DNA of 64,000 nucleotides, from assembly GCA_006386115.1 (NCBI GenBank), contig VFIW01000104.1:1-64000 (forward strand), read 5' to 3'. Every line of letters begins with the position of its first letter. Position 1 is the stretch's first letter. Below the pieces are notes generated by a model, which made no database searches, had not been told where the DNA came from, and saw only the letters and a list, made by a program, of their open reading frames with translations. Positions 1-10,123 of the stretch are shown here, piece by piece. This DNA is from Globisporangium splendens. Taxonomy: Eukaryota; Oomycota; Peronosporomycetes; Pythiales; Pythiaceae. The translations under genes and the position numbers were made by a program.

Positions 1-1151
1 GCGGAGTGAATCGCGACTCCAGGAGCAGAGATGTCAGGCTTCACCTGTCCCTTCACTCCTGGTCCTTTACTGCTGAATGGCGCCAGCAAGTCGTCACTGT
101 CAGTCGCTCCAACGCCGATCACATTGGGCAAATCACCTGGTGAGCGGGTGAAATCGCATCCAAAATCACCATTGTTACCGATCCCGAAGATCGGGATAAT
201 CCCCACTGCATGCCACGCATTCACTGCCGCTTGGTAGGAATTGTCGTTAGACAGGTACACCCAGCTGTTGCTGACAAGGTGTGGAGCCTTCGAGCAGTCC
301 TTGTTGTTGCCAGCAGGATCAGTCGGACAGGTCATAAACTCAGCGCACTTGAGAAGGTCTGATAGGACACAGCCGCTCGCAGTGCACCCTTTGCAGGTCA
401 TCAAAGTCGCACCTGGGGCGACACCAACACCATTCGAGCCGACGAGAATGCCCGCAGTGAACGTGCCATGACCACCAGAGTCGTATGGCGAAGCCCCACC
501 TTGAGGGTCAAACCAGTTGTAGCTGCTGCGGAAGTTGTCTTTGAGAATCTCGTGCGTCGAAATCACTCCTGAATCAATAGTACCGACAACAACGTTCTGG
601 CCAATGTTGCCAGTCGCCCAGATTTCAGGGATCTTGATCTTTTGCAGACCCCACTCCGTTGTCGTCAGGTTACTTGCGTTCACCATCGCCGTCGCTCCAA
701 TGAGATGCGGAATCTCGGCCACAGGTTCTTCGATGATGCTTGCGATGGACGGATCCACCACGAGCTTTTCGAGGAGTTCAAACGTTGCGTCCTTGACGTA
801 CACTTGGTTACTGATCCAAAAGCTCTTGTATTCGGAGAACAGTGGCTCGGCGGACGAAGCTTCTTGGGATAGCAGGTTTGCCAACGTCTTTTGGGATTCT
901 TGGGAGTTGCGCTCAAGCGATTCCACCAAACTCGCGATCTTCTGACCGCGGTCAGCGAAGTCAGACTCCTTGACGCTCGCCACCACTTTCTCGGTGCCTT
1001 CTTTCATCGAGATGATGAGGTTGACGGTACCTTGCGCTCTGAGCGCGCGGTGCACATTCGAGTGGACTTGAGGCGCAGCAGCGGACGGAGCGACAAAAGC
1101 CGCGAGCAGAGCAGTCAACGCAACGAGCGGCGCGAACTTGACGAGCACCAT
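1..1151 (-). CDS. Secreted subtilisin-like serine protease (S8), C-terminal part missing
   Basis: The ORF opens at ATG 1151 and stays open for 383 codons to the window edge, so the protein is partial. Residues 1 to about 25 form a hydrophobic signal peptide ending near an Ala-rich site. Residues 30-150 look like a prodomain. The S8 catalytic domain follows, with the catalytic Asp in GTIDSG (D193), the catalytic His in GGHGTFTAG (H228), and the oxyanion-hole Asn region GIGNNG near residue 325. The catalytic Ser (GTSxA block) lies beyond position 1. The fold and motifs identify an extracellular endopeptidase. In oomycetes such enzymes are secreted for nutrition or host degradation; the substrate is not known. 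An initiator-like element lies just upstream. The start is supported by the signal peptide beginning exactly there. Confidence 0.93.
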   Translation of the reverse strand, partial: MVLVKFAPLVALTALLAAFVAPSAAAPQVHSNVHRALRAQGTVNLIISMKEGTEKVVASVKESDFADRGQKIASLVESLERNSQESQKTLANLLSQEASSAEPLFSEYKSFWISNQVYVKDATFELLEKLVVDPSIASIIEEPVAEIPHLIGATAMVNASNLTTTEWGLQKIKIPEIWATGNIGQNVVVGTIDSGVISTHEILKDNFRSSYNWFDPQGGASPYDSGGHGTFTAGILVGSNGVGVAPGATLMTCKGCTASGCVLSDLLKCAEFMTCPTDPAGNNKDCSKAPHLVSNSWVYLSNDNSYQAAVNAWHAVGIIPIFGIGNNGDFGCDFTRSPGDLPNVIGVGATDSDDLLAPFSSKGPGVKGQVKPDISAPGVAIHS

Positions 1152-1182
1152 AATACTTGGACGACCTGGTCACCAGCGTGAA

Positions 1183-1196
1183 GAATTGCGAAATGA
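1183..1196 (-). promoter_or_regulatory. Oomycete initiator-like element of the subtilisin gene
   Basis: On the minus strand this reads TCATTTCGCAATTC. It fits the oomycete Inr core (TCATTYYNCAWTTT) at all but the final base, and it lies 31 bp before the ATG. Transcription probably starts here; the function is inferred from the consensus alone. Confidence 0.6.
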
Positions 1197-1360
1197 ACGG
1201 AGACAGCGAGCGATACTTTGCACTCGCCTTTCGGTGCTGAAATGCAATTCAGACGCGTGGTTGACCGTTGTCATGTCGAGAGCGAGCAAAATCTGATTAT
1301 ACTGTGCAAAAACATGTGCAACCAGTCAAAGAGTTGGATGAGCACTGCTGCATCTTTCTC

Positions 1361-1417
1361 GTCTGCTTGATTCTCCAATGCTCGAATGGCATTCGGGCAT
1401 TGGAGAATCAAGCAGAC
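1361..1417. repeat. 57-bp near-perfect inverted repeat (hairpin)
   Basis: Arms 1361-1381 and 1397-1417 are perfect 21-nt reverse complements. Inside them, 1383-1388 and 1390-1395 are also reverse complements, and 1382/1396 would form a T-G wobble. The element is therefore almost wholly self-complementary. A transcript would fold into a stem of about 24-27 bp. It could be a small-RNA precursor, a cruciform, or the remnant of a foldback element. Confidence 0.9.
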
Positions 1418-2053
1418 TCCTTGTGGAGACTGCGTTTCCCTCATTCGTATCTCACGAGAGGTTTTCTGGAGCTGCTACGAGAATGAGGCAATCATGCAAG
1501 ACTCAAAACGCGGGAAGTCGACTCGCAATACGGCTGGGTGTGGTGGCGCCATGCCTCCTGCAGTTCGTACGGTGCGTCAGGATGTACACTGTCAGTAATC
1601 CATTAATCAGACCTTGCACTCGACAGCGGGAAACGTCGATGAAGGTGCGCAAGATTTGCAACGTGGACTGTGGCTTCTCAATTTACTTGAACTTTGGAAT
1701 GCACCTTGTCAGTGTGCACTGTGCAATCATCCACCTCTGATCACCAGAGGATCATAAAGGTGCCGTACACCGGAAGGTGACAGACAAAGTCATGCTTTTC
1801 GGCGCTAACATTGCACCAAGCATCGATGCTTGAGTCGAGACTCGTCTATAATGGGCCAACTCATTGCTACTTGTATGGTTGATACCTTGTACCTTGTGCA
1901 TTAGGTCATCAGAGTTGAAGAAGAGTGTGAAGATTTGCTTTCTGGTTGGTAACTGAGAAGTTTTTTTCAAGCTTATGCTATTATTTGTCTACATACCGAT
2001 AGACTGACTGACTACGTACGATCTCTGGTGTCGTCTGCAACATCATCACGAAA

Positions 2054-3892
2054 TTACTTAGTGGCCGCGATACTCTCCCGGGAGACGACCGAGTCGTTGC
2101 CAACAAGGAGGTCGCCGCTCTCCTCTGGCTCCGAGGACGACATGCCAAAGTTCATCTTTCTCAAGACGAACGTGAACGCGATCATGTTGACGACGCTCAC
2201 AGCTCCCACCGTGAAGAACATGTACTCCAAGTTGCCTTCGTTCAGGTTGTCCGATGGCAAGTACGGACGGAACATGATCGTGAACACCGACGTCATGATA
2301 CTGCCCATGCACACCATCAGCAAGTTGGTCGCTTGAGCCGTACTCTTCAACGACAACGGTACAGTCGAGTAGAATAGATCGTAGGCTGTGACGTTGATCA
2401 GACATTCAGCGAGGGCGATGAACACGTAGTTTGGAATCGCGCCAGCCCAGTACATCTTGTTCATTGGCTGATCACTGCCCTTGTCAAGAATTGGACCGCC
2501 GTCTGGACCAACAAGAGCACCCGAGTTACGACGAAGGATTTCGAAGATACCCGACCAGAAGATACCGGTTGCCGCAAGCACCAAACCAGTCAACGCTTTG
2601 CCAAATTGACTTGGAGCCTTGCCAACCTTCTTCGTGTAGAACGGGTAGATGATCGAGTCCAAGATCGGGATGCAAATGACAATCACAATTGGATCGAAGA
2701 CACCGAGCATCGCACCTGGGATCTGGGATGAGTCTGGGTCGCTCGTGTCGAGACGCAAGTCGCACTGCTGGGTGATCGACTGGAAGTTGGCATCGGTCTG
2801 GTCGTACGCGCACTGCCAGATGATAGTGAATGCAGCAAACGGAAGCACTTTCACCAGACGCTTGTAGCCATCGACACGTTCGTCGTCGAAGTTGCCACCG
2901 CGGGAGATCTTGGACGCGTCAAGGAACGAACCATCCATACCAACGTAAACCCATCCGATCACACCGAAAACCACAAAGATACCGGCAATGTACGAAAACG
3001 CTTCACCAGTCTTTCCGTGGCTCGCAGTGAAAGCAGCAATGATGTTCACCACGAAAGCAATCATGAAGCACCCAGTGCTGTACAAGAGAATCTTTCCCTT
3101 TTGGGTAACGCCGGCGTTCGAAAACACAAGCTTGACGAGACCGGAGAGCGCCTTATCCTTGGGTTGCATGTGGACATAGCGTGGGTACCCAATGCAGAGG
3201 AAGATGATGGCAATCGCCATCACGACAGCACAGATCATGTACGTCGCAAAGTAACCGTACTCCGCAGGAATCAAACTGGAACCATCGACGCACAACGTCG
3301 AAAAGTAGCCATATGAGACGATCGAGCCGAGGTTAATGCAGAAGTAGAAGTAACTGAAGTACGTGCTCTTGAGTTTCATTTCTTCCGGGTCGTTTGGGTC
3401 AAACTGGTCGGCACCAAGCGTGATCACATTCGACTTGATCGCACCAGTACCGATACCGATACCGATGAACAGACCAATGACGAAGATCGGGTTCACGACC
3501 GAACTGTTCGTCATGATGCTCGGGTACGCAGCGATGGCGACCAAGAAGTCACCGATGCAGTACCAGATACCGAAGGTCAAGATCACACGGAAACGACCCC
3601 AGCGTTCATCAGCCAAGTAGGCTCCGAAGATCGGTGACATGTAGCAAATGGACGTCCAGGTCGACTTGAGGGAAGAAGCTGAGACGGAGCTCCAGCCGAT
3701 GCGCATCATGAAGTTCTTGAGACCCTGGTTGATACCGTAGTAACTGAGACGCTCGGCGAGCTCCATCATGAGGATGAAGAGCGTGACCTCGAGCAGCACA
3801 TTCTTGTATTTGCGCGGGCGGTTGTCCCAGACGGTGGCATAGGCGGTGGCAGGCGTGCCAAGCGGCGTCTTGAGAGGTGAGTCGAGTCCCAT
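2054..3892 (-). CDS. POT/PTR2-family proton-coupled peptide transporter, copy 1
   Basis: A single exon encodes 612 aa. The protein is a multi-pass membrane protein of the major facilitator superfamily, proton-dependent oligopeptide transporter family, expected to carry di- and tripeptides or related solutes into the cell. The first membrane segment carries ELAERLSYYG, the ExxERFxYYG proton-coupling motif of the family. The second family signature appears as FSYFYFCINLGSI. An in-frame extension to 3970 exists, but ATG 3892 is chosen because it aligns with the starts of the two downstream paralogs and lies just below a shared initiator element. It is the first of three tandem copies on the same strand. 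It differs from the other two mainly in a block near residue 190 and in its N- and C-terminal tails. The exact substrate cannot be told. Confidence 0.95.
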   Translation of the reverse strand: MGLDSPLKTPLGTPATAYATVWDNRPRKYKNVLLEVTLFILMMELAERLSYYGINQGLKNFMMRIGWSSVSASSLKSTWTSICYMSPIFGAYLADERWGRFRVILTFGIWYCIGDFLVAIAAYPSIMTNSSVVNPIFVIGLFIGIGIGTGAIKSNVITLGADQFDPNDPEEMKLKSTYFSYFYFCINLGSIVSYGYFSTLCVDGSSLIPAEYGYFATYMICAVVMAIAIIFLCIGYPRYVHMQPKDKALSGLVKLVFSNAGVTQKGKILLYSTGCFMIAFVVNIIAAFTASHGKTGEAFSYIAGIFVVFGVIGWVYVGMDGSFLDASKISRGGNFDDERVDGYKRLVKVLPFAAFTIIWQCAYDQTDANFQSITQQCDLRLDTSDPDSSQIPGAMLGVFDPIVIVICIPILDSIIYPFYTKKVGKAPSQFGKALTGLVLAATGIFWSGIFEILRRNSGALVGPDGGPILDKGSDQPMNKMYWAGAIPNYVFIALAECLINVTAYDLFYSTVPLSLKSTAQATNLLMVCMGSIMTSVFTIMFRPYLPSDNLNEGNLEYMFFTVGAVSVVNMIAFTFVLRKMNFGMSSSEPEESGDLLVGNDSVVSRESIAATK

Positions 3893-5690
3893 TGCGCAGG
3901 GCAGAGGAAATTGAAAAGTGAGCAGGTTGGTGGTGGTGGTGGCGGGTCTCGACAAAGTGACACGTTGCAAGACCGAAAACGAAAGATATCGTAGCGAAAT
4001 AGGAGTCGTGGCAGTGTCGCAGAGCTGGCATCAACCACTTGCATGTCTGTGTGCGCCTCCCAGCTGGAGTGCAGGATTCAGTAAAAAAAAGCTGCATGTA
4101 AGAGCAGTGATGGCATCGCTTAAGCGAAGATCACGGTAATTTTCAAAGATTTGAGCTCCCAGTCCTGTCTGTATCTATCACACTCGACACCCACAAGCAG
4201 CAAACGAAAGATGGATCACTTTGCACACACCGCACTGCCGAATATTCGCTTGGTAGACGAGATTTAGACGCAAACGAATGTGCCAGTACGACACAAACAT
4301 CGCGACCAAGCACTTTAGCAGATCGGTAGTGCCTATGAAAGCGACGAGTGCAGATCGAGAACAAAATCTAAGGACTTTTTCGTCGAGGGATGATGGCGCA
4401 CACTTTAAATCTGTAAAGAGGTGCACCAGCCGCGCCTGACAACCAGAATGGTTGACTGCTGCTCTCAAATGGACTTTCTCTCGATTGACTTTCTTTCGCG
4501 GTACTTTCTTTTCCCCTCGTCAGGTTCCATGCAGTGTTTGCCGAGATGAACAACCGCACAACCCAGATATTCGAGCTGGCGACGCTGTGCTTTTAACTTG
4601 AGAAATACTACGCCAGATTAATATATAGCGACTTGGCTAAGCGGTCTCATTTCACTTTTGTGCAGCAGCTCCATGGAGAGTTCGACGTCCATCAACCGCA
4701 GAGATCAGGGGGATGCGGCTGGTGCTTCGCAACGAAACACGCGGCCGTTCGTTTCCATATCATTTCGAGAGTGGACCGTGCTCCACTCAGACTCGGACCA
4801 CCTTGCATTCACAATTGGTGTTTGGCGTTCCAATCAAACGCAGGATCGGCGATCTCCGCGTTGACGTGGTGCAATGGCGCGCTGTCATTGGCGCTCGCTT
4901 GGCGCGATGTGTTGTCATGCAGACAATGAGTCTACCACATGGTTTAGTCTGAGGAGGTCCAACCGGCCAGCCTTTCTCATCTAGCTGACCTGATCTCTTC
5001 GTTACCCTGGTCTCAAGAGAGACGGTTCATAGTACCGTAAATATCGTACAAAAGAGATACACACTCTACTTGATTTCTTGGTGGTATCTCAAGCCGACAG
5101 CTTTTTGCTTTCATAGAAACTTTCAGTAGACATCCAATCACGAGCATTGGACGCTTGTGCCAGACGAACTTCAACGGCGCCACCTTGGTGTGCGTGTTGA
5201 TTTGATGGGAGCTAATGAGGAGGAGAAGAGACTGCGGAACTCTATGAAGACGAAGTCACATGATGCGAGTCACCTGAGACCGCTGCGTGTGACTAATAAT
5301 GAGACCGTGTCTTTTCCTGTTTTGTGTCGCATAGAAACAAGTCAAAACAGATCCAAGTCAGCCAGAACCAGCTCTTGCCTAACGTTTGCGTTTAAACAAG
5401 CGCCGTCAACCACAGAACAGGGTTGCATCATGAAATTCATGAAAAAAAGAAATGGATCCAGCAACAGCTTACACATCAGCAGGTGAGACTAAAAACTGGA
5501 AGTTTGGACAAGGAACCACGCAACCACAGAACGCGGCGCAATCACGAGAAGTGATGAGTTTGCTCGATTCGGCAGCAATGCAGACAAACAAAAGCAGTAA
5601 ACAAGGCTTCACGTTTACTCGTACTCAACAGCACTCGCTTTATTTTCAAAGTACGAACATGCACAATCAATGACCTAGATACACAGTCGC
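3893..5690. other. Intergenic region between POT copies 1 and 2
   Basis: It contains the promoter of copy 1 and about 1.5 kb with no supported gene. The ORFs here are short, lack homology that I recognise, and are probably chance. Confidence 0.55.
3908..3923 (-). promoter_or_regulatory. Initiator-like element of POT copy 1
   Basis: The minus strand reads GCTCACTTTTCAATTT, one or two bases from the oomycete Inr consensus, and it ends 15 bp before ATG 3892. The equivalent site occurs at the other two POT genes. Confidence 0.65.
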
Positions 5691-7532
5691 CTATTTGCCA
5701 GCGGCAATGCTTTCGCGGGAGACGATCGAGTCGTTACCAGCACGCAGGTCGCCGCTGTCCTCGTACGTCTTCGAGGTCGAAAAGCCAAAGTCCATCTTCT
5801 TCATCACGAACACAAAACCAATGAGGTTGACGACGCTCACAGCTCCCACCGTGAAGAACATGTACTCCAGGTTGCCTTCGTTCAGGTCGTCCGATGGCAA
5901 GTACGGACGGAACATGATCGTGAACACCGACGTCATGATACTGCCCATGCACACCATCAGCAAGTTGGTCGCTTGAGCCGTACTCTTCAACGACAACGGC
6001 ACAGTCGAGTAGAATAGATCGTAGGCTGTGACGTTGATCAGACATTCAGCGAGGGCGATGAACACGTAGTTTGGAATCGCGCCAGCCCAGTACATCTTGT
6101 TCATTGGCTGATCACTGCCCTTGTCAAGAATTGGACCGCCGTCTGGACCAACAAGAGCACCCGAGTTACGACGAAGTACCTCGAAAATACCCGACCAGAA
6201 GATGCCGACAGCAGCGAGAATGAGACCAGCCAACGCTTTGCCAAATTGACTTGGAGCCTTGCCAACCTTCTTCGTGTAGAACGGGTAGATGATCGAGTCC
6301 AAGATCGGGATGCAAATGACAATCACAATTGGATCGAAGACACCGAGCATCGCACCTGGGATCTGGGATGAGTCTGGGTCGCTCGTGTCGAGACGCAAGT
6401 CGCACTGCTGGGTGATCGACTGGAAGTTGGCATCGGTCTGGTCGTACGCACAGTTCCAGATAACCGTGAAAGCGGCGAATGGGAGCACGCGAACGAGACG
6501 CTTGTAGCCATCGACACGTTCGTCGTCGAAGTTGCCACCGCGGGAGATCTTGGACGCGTCAAGGAAAGAGTTGTCCAGACCGACGTAGATCCAACCGACA
6601 ACACCAAGCAAGATGAAAGCGCCAGCAATGTACGAGAAGTCTTCACCAGTCTTTCCGTGGCTCGCAGTGAAAGCAGCAATGATGTTCACAATGAAACCCA
6701 TGAAGAGCGATCCAGTCGAAGCCAAAAGCAACTTTCCCTTCGTGGTGACACTAGCATTGGAGAAGGCGAGTTTGACGAATCCAGACAACGCCTTGTCCGT
6801 TGGCTTCATGTGCACGTAACGAGGGTAACCAATGAGCAGGAACACAATCGCAATCGCCATCACAGCAGCACAGATCATGTACGTCGCAAAGTAACCGTAC
6901 TCCGCAGGAATCAAACTGGAACCGTCAACACACAACGTCGAAAAGTAGCCGTACGACACCGTCGCACCAGCGTTGATGCAGAAGTAGAAGTAACTGAAGT
7001 ACGTGTTCTTCTGGACGACTTCCTTTGGATCGTTTGGGTCAAACTGGTCGGCACCAAGCGTGATCACATTCGACTTGATCGCACCAGTACCGATACCGAT
7101 ACCGATGAACAGACCAATGACGAAGATCGGGTTCACGACCGAACTGTTCGTCATGATGCTCGGGTACGCAGCGATAGCGACCAAGAAGTCACCGATGCAG
7201 TACCAGATACCGAAGGTCAAGATCACACGGAAACGACCCCAGCGTTCATCAGCCATGTACGCGCCAAAGATCGGTGACATGTAGCAAATGGACGTCCAGG
7301 TCGACTTGAGCGCGGACGCCGAGACGGAGCTCCAGCCGATGCGCATCATGAAGTTCTTGAGACCCTGGTTGATACCGTAGTAACTGAGACGCTCGGCGAG
7401 CTCCATCATGAGGATGAAGAGCGTGACCTCGAGCAGCACATTCTTGTATTTGCGCGGACGGTTGTCCCAGACACTGGCGTAGGGAGCGGCAGGCGTGCCG
7501 AGCGGCGACTTGAGTGGTGATCCCTTGTCCAT
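5691..7532 (-). CDS. POT/PTR2-family peptide transporter, copy 2
   Basis: A single exon encodes 613 aa, colinear with copies 1 and 3. It has the ELAERLSYYG motif in the first membrane segment and about twelve hydrophobic segments. The second family signature reads FCINAGATVS; the Thr departs from the usual hydrophobic residue at that place, as in copy 3. Long blocks are identical at the nucleotide level to copy 1 (about 5990-6180 and 6230-6440 here), while the first 260 residues match copy 3. The three genes are therefore mosaics rather than a simple tree. The proximal promoter (7533-7601) is identical to that of copy 3. It probably acts in peptide uptake at the plasma membrane. Confidence 0.95.
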   Translation of the reverse strand: MDKGSPLKSPLGTPAAPYASVWDNRPRKYKNVLLEVTLFILMMELAERLSYYGINQGLKNFMMRIGWSSVSASALKSTWTSICYMSPIFGAYMADERWGRFRVILTFGIWYCIGDFLVAIAAYPSIMTNSSVVNPIFVIGLFIGIGIGTGAIKSNVITLGADQFDPNDPKEVVQKNTYFSYFYFCINAGATVSYGYFSTLCVDGSSLIPAEYGYFATYMICAAVMAIAIVFLLIGYPRYVHMKPTDKALSGFVKLAFSNASVTTKGKLLLASTGSLFMGFIVNIIAAFTASHGKTGEDFSYIAGAFILLGVVGWIYVGLDNSFLDASKISRGGNFDDERVDGYKRLVRVLPFAAFTVIWNCAYDQTDANFQSITQQCDLRLDTSDPDSSQIPGAMLGVFDPIVIVICIPILDSIIYPFYTKKVGKAPSQFGKALAGLILAAVGIFWSGIFEVLRRNSGALVGPDGGPILDKGSDQPMNKMYWAGAIPNYVFIALAECLINVTAYDLFYSTVPLSLKSTAQATNLLMVCMGSIMTSVFTIMFRPYLPSDDLNEGNLEYMFFTVGAVSVVNLIGFVFVMKKMDFGFSTSKTYEDSGDLRAGNDSIVSRESIAAGK

Positions 7533-8284
7533 CGTTGCTCACGAGACTGAAAATTGGAAAGTGAGCTGCGGGGGCGAACGGGACGATCGGAGCTGCTCGT
7601 TGCACGTCGACTGGCTGCAGTCGATGGCAGTCACGCACTGCAGTACCTACAGTGCGATCTGAGGTGGGGAGCGCACTTATGCGCCTGGTATATCGGGAGA
7701 CCGCGCCGAGGATGTGCGCTCCATTCCGCTCGAGTACGGTTTCGTGCACATTCGTACATCCCTCCCACCGCACAAAGGTGAGCCCCTCACGTTGTGCAAG
7801 CAAACACTCGGATGCTGTGAGAAAGGACAGCCAGTAGATCTCATGGCCTTTCTCTGCTCGTGACAAGAGAACGGTCTCAGGTTGTCATGATGTGAAAAGC
7901 TGACAGCCAATCATACTGCTCTGTGAGGTCGTGTCATTATGACGAGCTCCCGTACGCGTATTTTATTGGCTGACATTGTCGTACTAACACGGGGTAGGTC
8001 TAATTGCTTGTCATTCTCGCAACACCGTGATTGGACAAGCTCCTTTTTTGCACAGATGGTTGAGAGGTTGACTGGGTGTGCAGAGCAGGGGCAACCGTTT
8101 CGTGTTGTGTCATCTGACTGACAACGGTTAATCGAGTCTCATCATGACGCTGTGGACGTCAAAACAACAACAAAAAGCTCATGTGAAAGAAGCGCAGTCG
8201 AGCTGTTCATTACATGGCACGCTTTACAAACCACTACAAACCCTATGAAAGGAGAAAGAGATTCGTCAACTGCTACACAACCGC
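7533..8284. other. Intergenic region between POT copies 2 and 3
   Basis: The first 69 bp duplicate the promoter of copy 3. Beyond that I see no gene. Several ATTGG/CCAAT motifs occur between about 7905 and 8035, possibly general promoter elements. Confidence 0.5.
7551..7566 (-). promoter_or_regulatory. Initiator-like element of POT copy 2
   Basis: The minus strand reads GCTCACTTTCCAATTT, one base from the oomycete Inr consensus, ending 18 bp before the ATG. It sits within a 69-bp block (7533-7601) identical to 10124-10192 ahead of copy 3. Confidence 0.7.
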
Positions 8285-10123
8285 CTACTTAGTGGCACCG
8301 ATGCTCTCCCGGGAGATCACCGAGTCATTGGCGATCAAGTTGTTCTCGTCGTTGTTCTCTGGGGACGACGCAAAGCCAAAGTCCATCTTCTTCATCACCA
8401 GCACGAACGCAATCATGTTGACGACGCTCACAGCTCCGACCGTGAAGAACATGTACTCCAAGTTGCCTTCGTTCAGGTCGTCCGATGGCAAGTACGGACG
8501 GAACATGATCGTGAACACCGACGTCATGATACTGCCCATGCACACCATCAGCAAGTTGGTCGCTTGAGCCGTACTCTTCAACGACAACGGCACAGTCGAG
8601 TAGAAAACGTCATACGCCGTGACATTGATCAGACATTCAGCGAGGGCGATGAACACGTAGTTTGGAATCGCGCCAGCCCAGTACATCTTGTTCATTGGCT
8701 GATCACTGCCCTTGTCAAGAATTGGACCGCCGTCTGGACCAACAAGAGCACCCGAGTTACGACGAAGTACCTCGAAAATACCCGACCAGAAGATGCCGAC
8801 AGCAGCGAGAATGAGACCAGTCAACGCTTTGCCGAACGCACTTGGAGCCTTGCCAACCTTCTTCGTGTAGAACGGGTAGATGATCGAGTCCAAGATCGGG
8901 ATACAAATGACAATCACAATTGGATCGAAGACACCGAGCATCGCACCTGGGACCTGGGATGAGTCTGGGTCGCTCGTGTCGAGACGCAAGTCGCACTGCT
9001 GGGTGATCGACTGGAAGTTGGCATCGGTCTGGTCGTACGCGCACTGCCAGATGATAGTGAACGCAGCAAACGGAAGTACGCGAACGAGACGCTTGTAGCC
9101 ATCGACACGTTCGTCGTCGAAGTTGCCACCGCGGGAGATCTTGGACGCGTCTAGAAAAGAGTTGTCCAGACCGACGTAGATCCAACCGACAACAGCGATG
9201 ACCACAAAGACACCAGCGATGTACGAGAAGGTCTCACCCGTTTTGCCTTTGCTCGCAGTGAAAGCAGCAATGATGTTCACAATGAACGCGATAAAGAAGC
9301 ATCCAGTACTTGCCAGAAGAAGCATTCCCCTGCGAGTCACTCCGGCGTTGGACAACACAAGCTTGACGAATCCAGACAACGCCTTGTCCGTTGGCTTCAT
9401 GTGCACGTAACGAGGATAACCAATGAGCAGGAACACAATCGCAATCGCCATCACAGCAGCACAGATCATGTACGTCGCAAAGTAACCGTACTCCGCAGGA
9501 ATCAAACTGGAACCGTCAACGCACAACGTCGAAAAGTAGCCGTACGACACCGTCGCACCAGCGTTGATGCAGAAGTAGAAGTAACTGAAGTACGTGTTCT
9601 TCTGGACGACTTCCTTTGGATCGTTTGGGTCAAACTGGTCGGCACCAAGCGTGATCACATTCGACTTGATCGCACCAGTACCGATACCGATACCGATGAA
9701 CAGACCAATGACGAAGATCGGGTTCACGACCGAACTGTTCGTCATGATGCTCGGGTACGCAGCGATGGCGACCAAGAAGTCACCGATGCAGTACCAGATA
9801 CCGAAGGTCAAGATCACACGGAAACGACCCCAGCGTTCATCAGCCAAGTAGGCTCCGAAAATCGGTGACATGTAGCAAATGGACGTCCAGGTCGACTTGA
9901 GCGCGGACGCCGAGACGGAGCTCCAGCCGATGCGCATCATGAAGTTCTTGAGACCCTGGTTGATACCGTAGTAACTGAGACGCTCGGCGAGCTCCATCAT
10001 GAGGATGAAGAGCGTGACCTCGAGCAGCACATTCTTGTATTTGCGCGGACGGTTGTCCCAGACACTGGCGTAGGGAGCGGCAGGCGTGCCAAGCGGCGAC
10101 TTGAGTGGTGATCCCTTGTCCAT
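8285..10123 (-). CDS. POT/PTR2-family peptide transporter, copy 3
   Basis: A single exon encodes 612 aa and is the third tandem paralog. It shares the start, the ELAERLSYYG motif and nearly all of the first 260 residues with copy 2, including nucleotide identity through the start codon into the promoter. Elsewhere it matches copy 1, for example FTIIWQCAYDQTD and a similar loop near residues 315-330. The C-terminal tail after the last membrane segment is unique (ending IGATK). This points to duplication followed by exchange between copies. The role is presumably uptake of short peptides; divergence in tails and loops could alter regulation or specificity. Confidence 0.95.
   Translation of the reverse strand: MDKGSPLKSPLGTPAAPYASVWDNRPRKYKNVLLEVTLFILMMELAERLSYYGINQGLKNFMMRIGWSSVSASALKSTWTSICYMSPIFGAYLADERWGRFRVILTFGIWYCIGDFLVAIAAYPSIMTNSSVVNPIFVIGLFIGIGIGTGAIKSNVITLGADQFDPNDPKEVVQKNTYFSYFYFCINAGATVSYGYFSTLCVDGSSLIPAEYGYFATYMICAAVMAIAIVFLLIGYPRYVHMKPTDKALSGFVKLVLSNAGVTRRGMLLLASTGCFFIAFIVNIIAAFTASKGKTGETFSYIAGVFVVIAVVGWIYVGLDNSFLDASKISRGGNFDDERVDGYKRLVRVLPFAAFTIIWQCAYDQTDANFQSITQQCDLRLDTSDPDSSQVPGAMLGVFDPIVIVICIPILDSIIYPFYTKKVGKAPSAFGKALTGLILAAVGIFWSGIFEVLRRNSGALVGPDGGPILDKGSDQPMNKMYWAGAIPNYVFIALAECLINVTAYDVFYSTVPLSLKSTAQATNLLMVCMGSIMTSVFTIMFRPYLPSDDLNEGNLEYMFFTVGAVSVVNMIAFVLVMKKMDFGFASSPENNDENNLIANDSVISRESIGATK

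Larger units (their letters stand above)
1152..2053. other. Intergenic region between subtilisin and POT copy 1
   Basis: No convincing gene is seen. It holds the subtilisin promoter at its left end and a near-perfect hairpin at 1361-1417. The rest has only short, low-quality ORFs. Confidence 0.6.

Noticed and set aside
6657..7277. Long plus-strand frames over the POT genes
   Set aside because: They are antisense shadows of the conserved transporters, recurring at the same relative place in all three copies, rich in Arg/Thr/Asp as expected for shadows.
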